Shown here one piece after another: positions 59,480 through 64,000 of a stretch of DNA of 64,000 nucleotides. Below the pieces are notes generated by a model. The model searched no databases, was not told where the DNA came from, and saw only the letters and a list, made by a program, of their open reading frames with translations. The translations under genes and the position numbers were made by a program. Origin of the DNA: Prinia subflava (lineage: Eukaryota > Chordata > Aves > Passeriformes > Cisticolidae); NCBI RefSeq assembly GCF_021018805.1, contig NC_086249.1:75728472-75792471 (forward strand), given 5' to 3'. Every line of letters begins with the position of its first letter. The first letter of the stretch is position 1.

Positions 59480-60193
59480 TCTGGTTCCCACCTTGGGGAT
59501 GTCCCAGGCACGACGGCCGCCACGGACAGGGCTGGCGAACCACAGACGTGAGGAGCCGGGAGATGTTGCGCTCTAACTCCCAGGCTGAGCACGGGGCTGG
59601 GTATACACGTGGCACACGGATTCAGGCAGAAAGGGCAGTGTTTCGCCCTGAGTCAGCCGGTAAAAACTCCCACCAGCCGCTGCTGGGGCCGTGGAGAAAG
59701 GCCAGCGCGCAGCGCCGACGCTTCAGTGGGAATTTTCTCTTTCTTCGCTCGAGCCTCTTTCCCCGTCCCGCTCGTAACTCAAAGTCAAAAGCCGCCGATA
59801 AAGTGTCCCGCCGGCTCTGCACGCCGGGCCCGGCCGGCGCTCGGGGCAGGCAGTGCGCGGAAGGGCCGCTCCCGTTTCCCGCTCCCGCGGCCCTGCCCGC
59901 GGGACGGCAGCCCCGCATCCCCCGCGCCTGGGACGGGGAGAGGCCCGCGGGAGGAGGGCTCGGCTCCCCGCCTGCCCACGTCCCCTCCCCGGCCAGGAGG
60001 AGGAGGAGAAAGCGAGAGAGGTCCCGGCAGAGCTGCTCGGAGCGGGTTCGAGAGAGCCCTCCTCCCCTCGCCCGCCCCCGGAGGGGAAGAGGAAAGGAGA
60101 GCCGTGGCGGGCGGCGGACGATGATAACTTAGGGCCGTGCCTGCCCGTGGGAGCTGCCCACGCTGCCCGGGCGAGGACACCGGGGCGGCAGCG
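59480..60193 (+). promoter_or_regulatory. ATP10A: CpG-island promoter and 5'UTR of ATP10A
   Basis: CpG density rises sharply from about 59480 and stays high through the coding exon to about 60720, in contrast to the AT-rich flanks. No TATA box is obvious, which fits a dispersed CpG-island promoter. GC-box-like CCCGCCCCC occurs near 60070, and a TGAGTCAGC element (AP-1/MAF type) lies at 59649-59657. Purine-rich GGAGGAGGAGG sequence precedes the start. The transcription start cannot be placed from sequence alone, so the promoter/5'UTR border is not given. Several long open frames cross this stretch on both strands because GC-rich DNA has few stop codons; I do not regard them as genes. Confidence 0.8.
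60121..60132 (+). promoter_or_regulatory. Minimal upstream ORF (ATG ATA ACT TAG) before ATP10A
   Basis: A three-codon upstream ORF lies 61 bases before the ATP10A ATG. Its ATG has A at -3, a favourable initiation context, and it terminates at TAG. It is not in frame with ATP10A. If the transcript starts upstream of 60121, scanning ribosomes would meet it first, so it could lower or condition translation of the flippase. The transcription start is not known, so its inclusion in the mRNA is inferred. Confidence 0.5.
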
Positions 60194-60636
60194 ATGTCCC
60201 GGGGCACGGCAGGAGGAGAGGGAGCGGCCCAGGTGCTGCCGGAGGGGAAGGAGAGGCAGAGGAAGAGGAGGCGGAGGAAGAAGAAGGAGATCAAGACGCG
60301 GCTGGTGCGCTCCAGCCTGCTGTTACCTGAGGCCGAGCCGGAGAAGTCCAAGAGGACGGTCCTGGCCTGCAACCGGCTCAAGACCACCAAGTACACGGCA
60401 TTGTCGTTCCTGCCCAAAAACCTCTTCGAGCAGTTCCACCGCCTGGCCAATGTCTACTTTGTGTTCATCGCCCTCCTCAACTTCGTGCCAGCCGTCAATG
60501 CCTTCCAGCCGGAGCTGGCCTTGGCCCCCGTGCTCTTCATCTTGGCGGTCACCGCCATCAAGGACCTCTGGGAGGATTACAGCCGCTACCGCTCGGACAA
60601 GGAGATCAACCACATGGAGTGCCTGGTGTACAGCAG
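60194..60636 (+). CDS. ATP10A: ATP10A exon 1 (N-terminus of class 5 P4-ATPase phospholipid flippase), partial
   Basis: This exon encodes the first 147 codons plus two bases of codon 148. Seen: a polybasic cytosolic segment at residues 21-36; the P4-ATPase N-terminal signature at residues 60-89 (NRLKTTKY, then [13 protein letters not shown] and ANVYF); a first membrane segment at about 87-107; a second at about 108-124; then the conserved [13 protein letters not shown] stretch (123-135). From memory this matches ATP10A much better than ATP10B or ATP10D. Known for the family: ATP10A pairs with TMEM30A (CDC50A) and moves phosphatidylcholine and glucosylceramide to the cytosolic leaflet, mainly at the plasma membrane. 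The start is the first in-frame ATG; an in-frame TAA lies at 60125-60127 and the ATG has G at -3. The exon ends at CAG|GTGAGG. The catalytic DKTGT aspartate and all later domains lie beyond the window. Confidence 0.95.
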
Positions 60637-60642
60637 GTGAGG
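60631..60642 (+). other. ATP10A: Splice donor of ATP10A exon 1
   Basis: The sequence CAGCAG|GTGAGG gives a strong GT donor with GT at 60637-60638. The coding frame stays open to this point and meets TGA immediately after (60638-60640), so the boundary is well defined. The intron splits an arginine (or serine) codon after its second base. From memory, human ATP10A places its exon 1/2 junction at the equivalent SR residues. Confidence 0.9.
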
Positions 60643-63600
60643 CGCGGCGGGCGAGGGCCGGGGGCACACAGCACAGGTCCGGCCTGGCTCCAGGGCTGCG
60701 GCCAGCGGAGTGAGGGCGCAGGGCAGTCAGCAGGTCCTTGGTGGAGGGCTTTCGTTTCCACCTCAAGTGCAAAGAAACTTCCAGCTGCCCGTGAAACTGG
60801 TGTCTCCCAGCTCTTGACTCAGAAGTGCGGGAGTTCATCCAGGTCTGTACCTACAGGTGAAAGTGAATCCGCTCACACCGGTGCGGTCCCGCAGTAAATC
60901 ACTTTATGTAAACACTTCCCAGAGTATGCTGTAAATTACACTCATGCATAGTTGCGGGCATTAATTTCATTATAATAATATGAGAACTCATGCAACCTGC
61001 TATTAAGTCTTCAATGAATGAAGGAAGGATAGAGGCCAGAGGCTTTTGGATTTCAGTTAGGTGTGTGAGGTTTCATGATGTGAAATTAGGGAGCACAAAA
61101 TTTGCCTTTTTAAAGTTTTTCCATTGAACATTTATTTTTTAAGCGAATGTTTTGTATTTACCATCTCAAGTGTCATCATTCTCTGTGACTTTGCTATTTC
61201 CCAGTGCTTGTGATGGAGGATTAGGTCATTTATGTCTCCCAGAATTAGTTTTTCTAATGATCTGGGCAGTACATTTAGAGCACTGCCTTGGTATTTGTAT
61301 ATCAGACTGAAATAACTTTTGCATCAACATTTATGTGCTTAGAAGCCAGCTTTACAAAGTTTTTGTTTTGCTTTCCTCCGAGTGCCAGTAATCTCCGAGT
61401 AGTATAAGGCTAAGGTTTCCTGGGGAATGAGAGAAGAATGTATTTTCTAAGAAAACAGATTTTAGTTTCGTTTCTGATGCTTCTAAGTCTAAAAGAAATG
61501 AAACACGTGCCAAGAAACTTACACTCTGATTCCACAGACTGTCTGGGAGGGTCTTCTCAGCTGACGTCAGCTCGAGACACAGCAACTCTCCTATTGCAAG
61601 AAAGGCATGAGAAAAAAATATACTGAAAAAGAACTCGGAAAAGGCTGCATTTCCAACATCAGCAGACTCAGCTTGTTATTTCACGAACTGATAGCATGTA
61701 AGAAATCTCACCCAGGGACATACCTCCACCAATAGATAGGCATACATGAAAACATGAGTAAAATGGCCTTATTTCTGTAAACTAAAGCAAAAAAGACCCA
61801 GTCAAGTCACACACGTAGTTACTGCTAACCTATGCCTGTGCGTAGTGCCTTGCTTGCCTGTAGAGCTCTGAAAACTTCTGGTGTTGAGGAAGATGGATTG
61901 CAGGAGGTCTTGTAAGGGGCTATTCATGCAGAAAGTAAAACATGCAGAAAGTTAGGTTAATCTAACCTTTTCCAAACAAAATCAGTTTAGAAATAAGCTC
62001 TTGTGTCTCCTAGGTTGAAAAGCACTAAGTGCCTGGTGCGGAAGATGTTCAACATGGTAACAAATACCAGTACTGGGATATTAATTCTGGAATGTTTTTC
62101 CCCCAGCAATTTTCCATGTCCCTCTCTGCTGCCAAAAACGTAGACATGACTATGAGAAAAGGTGTACCTTTGACGTTAATATCACTTGTGGTCTTTTGTG
62201 AGTCCCAGCTAAGTGCACTATCTTTTGTCATGCAAGTGCTTTTGCAGAGTAAATCAGAATTGTTCTTTTTACTGTGGAGTTTAGATTGCTGCTAGGTGAC
62301 ACTTACAGATTAATTTGGGAGTGGTTTTGCTTTGTGTTGGCATCAAAGGCACATGTCGGCCAAATCCCTGCGGGGCAACAAACATGGAAGTGTGACAGCT
62401 CTGTCACCTATTCAGACACAACTTTCTGGCTGGATGCAGAGCTGAATGGTGTGTGCTTACAGCCCACAACAGAAGCGTGGTGCCCAGCAGCAGCTCAGCT
62501 ATTTTCACCTTCCAGCAGTCCCTAGGGAAAGCTTCCCTCTCACAATTAAAAACTACAACCAAAACATGCGGTTAAAGTAATTTGCTCACGTGTTTTTAAT
62601 CTGCCTGCTTTTTCTTCTTTTGTAGCTTTTTTAAACTTCACCAAGTCACCTTTTTAAACACCCTCCAGCTCCAGTGAGCAAGATGGGACTAGAAACTTGC
62701 TACTTCTGCAGATAAGAGCTAAGATTCTTGCTAACTCGAGTGACCGGGTATCAAGATTGAGAGATTTGTATCAAGGTCATTGAAGTTGCTGGGCGTGAAT
62801 TCAGAAAAGCTGTTTGCTTAGAGAGGTGTCATGCCAGGAGAAACACAAGGGATTGATCCTGACTTTTACTTTGTTTCATTAGTCTCTTTGTTTCTGGAAA
62901 AATGTTGAAGAATGTCACAAAAGGAAGTAATAAATGACAGCTTTCTCCTCACATGGATTTAATGCTGATCCCTTATCAGTTTTACTACCTTTTGAGCAAA
63001 CCAGACTCTCTCTCCCTCCCCCTACTTGCCACTTCCTTGTGTGGGGGCAAAATTTGATGCAAATGGTGTCCTCCACAGAAATGCTGCTGTAGGTTAATGA
63101 ACATTGCTGCAGTCCTGTGTTCCCCTAGGACTGTCAGGGAGCGGTAACTCTTCTCTTGCTGGTCACTTGTTCATAGTTTGAAAAGAGGCCTTCTGCAAGA
63201 TGGGATGTATCTGAGTTCCAGGACTCTGTGCTGTGATGGGCTCCCTTTCCTGCCAGCCTTCCACACAGCTGCTAGAGCTACCTCAAACACAGACTACAGT
63301 GTTCGAACATGTTACGGCAAAAAACATTGAATTATAACAGTCAGCAAATGGAGACAGGGACTTTTACTTCACTAACAGAGAAAAGCCCTCTGTCTCATGT
63401 TCCATGTTGTTTAGTGACCAAGTAAAGATTCAAGTTGGATATATGACAGTGTTCTGTCATGTGTCCTTTTTGTATATAATCTGTACATGCTTTCCTGGCT
63501 GCTGAAGTACCTGTCCTCTGTTAGATACAGGCAGAATTTAGTGGTGCAAAAGCTCCAGGACAGAGAGAATGCAGGGGTGGGCAGAGCCTAGGAGGGCTCA

Positions 63601-64000
63601 TCTGGAGGAGGTTCTGCACCACTCCAACAGTATCCACTGCCTGGTGCTCTGGCACAGCCTACACAGGCAGATCATGTCAAGAACTGGTCTGGGGGAAAAT
63701 ACTGTTCTCCTGGTATGCTGGCTGCTTGACAGGCTGGCTTTCTTCTTCCTGCCTGCCCAGTGGACTCAGATGACCCATTCTCATACAGCCACTGCAGAAT
63801 CAAGGACTCTGTGGCTCAGAGTTGGCAAAACTTATGAGACAGCAAAACAGCAAGGATGATGCAACCTGAAGTAAGAAGCTGAAGGGAGATGCAGCTTGTT
63901 TTGACAGAAAGAAGACAGTTTTCATTTATAAAGCTGGATGTTGTGGAGAGTGGAATGTACCTCAGAGGATTATTGCTTTCTAGAGTCAGATGGAAAGGGA
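60637..64000 (+). other. ATP10A: ATP10A intron 1 (5' part, continues beyond window)
   Basis: CpG-rich for the first ~80 bases, then ordinary AT-rich intronic sequence. I looked for the expected second exon (the stretch leading to the GDFV and DGETN motifs of P4-ATPases) and found nothing like it in any forward frame. A 14-bp palindrome containing a full cAMP-response element lies at 61559-61572. No CR1 or LTR copy is recognisable here. Short open frames in this part look like chance. Confidence 0.85.
61559..61572. promoter_or_regulatory. Full CRE (TGACGTCA) inside a 14-bp palindrome, ATP10A intron 1
   Basis: AGCTGACGTCAGCT is a perfect palindrome whose centre, at 61562-61569, is the consensus CREB/ATF site. 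It lies about 925 bases downstream of the end of exon 1. Function is inferred from the motif only. Confidence 0.35.

Noticed and set aside
59548..60132. Long open frames (up to 286 codons) upstream of and overlapping ATP10A exon 1 on the + strand
   Set aside because: They arise from the stop-poor CpG island, are Arg/Pro/Gly-rich, and resemble no protein; the P4-ATPase frame is the only one with family motifs.
60137..60193. In-frame 19-codon N-terminal extension of ATP10A
   Set aside because: It begins at GTG, not ATG, and no in-frame ATG lies between the upstream TAA (60125-60127) and 60194.
59785..60450. 221-codon antisense open frame over ATP10A exon 1
   Set aside because: It is a shadow of the GC-rich exon and promoter with no family resemblance.
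61000..64000. Search for ATP10A exon 2 in intron 1
   Set aside because: No frame contains the expected P4-ATPase sequence (GDFV or DGETN region); exon 2 must lie beyond the right edge.

Overview
This is a vertebrate nuclear window, almost certainly from a bird and probably a songbird. The evidence is copies of the CR1 LINE in both orientations ending in the typical avian CR1 3' tail, several LTRs of avian endogenous-retrovirus type with intact target-site duplications, no mammalian Alu/L1/MIR-like sequence that I can recognise, and low gene density with AT-rich spacer. The species call is inference.

Only one protein-coding gene is supported: the first coding exon of ATP10A (60194-60636, + strand), a P4-ATPase lipid flippase. 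It sits in a GC/CpG-dense promoter and 5'UTR island (about 59480-60720). It has an in-frame stop upstream of the ATG, a three-codon upstream ORF, and a consensus splice donor. Intron 1 runs from 60637 past the right edge of the window, and I see no second exon inside it.

The other ~59 kb (1-59480) is intergenic sequence upstream of ATP10A. In mammals the next gene in this direction is GABRB3, and I assume conserved synteny without seeing it here. This spacer holds: (i) CR1 fragments at about 8.2, 9.3, 23.6, 36.8, 37.3, 45.95 and 53.9-54.9 kb, plus a probable ancient one at 12.3 kb; the 53.9-54.9 kb copy still carries a remnant of the reverse-transcriptase C-terminus. (ii) Three solo LTRs whose boundaries I could fix by terminal TG..CA and matching target-site duplications: 19483-20845 (-, 5 bp duplication), 26814-27134 (+, 6 bp) and 40861-41322 (-, 6 bp). 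(iii) A truncated relative of the first LTR in opposite orientation at 31674-32119. (iv) An isolated GC-rich island at 8640-9060 with two different tandem repeats. (v) Long A-homopolymers, microsatellites, short tandem duplications and some hairpin-forming palindromes. No tRNA, rRNA, CRISPR or intact viral gene was found.

The reading frames elsewhere in the window look like chance open frames in AT-rich spacer, in GC-rich islands or in repeats. I found no clear new biological system. The observations most worth checking are the orphan GC island, the inverted LTR pair, the minimal uORF before ATP10A, and the CRE palindrome in intron 1.
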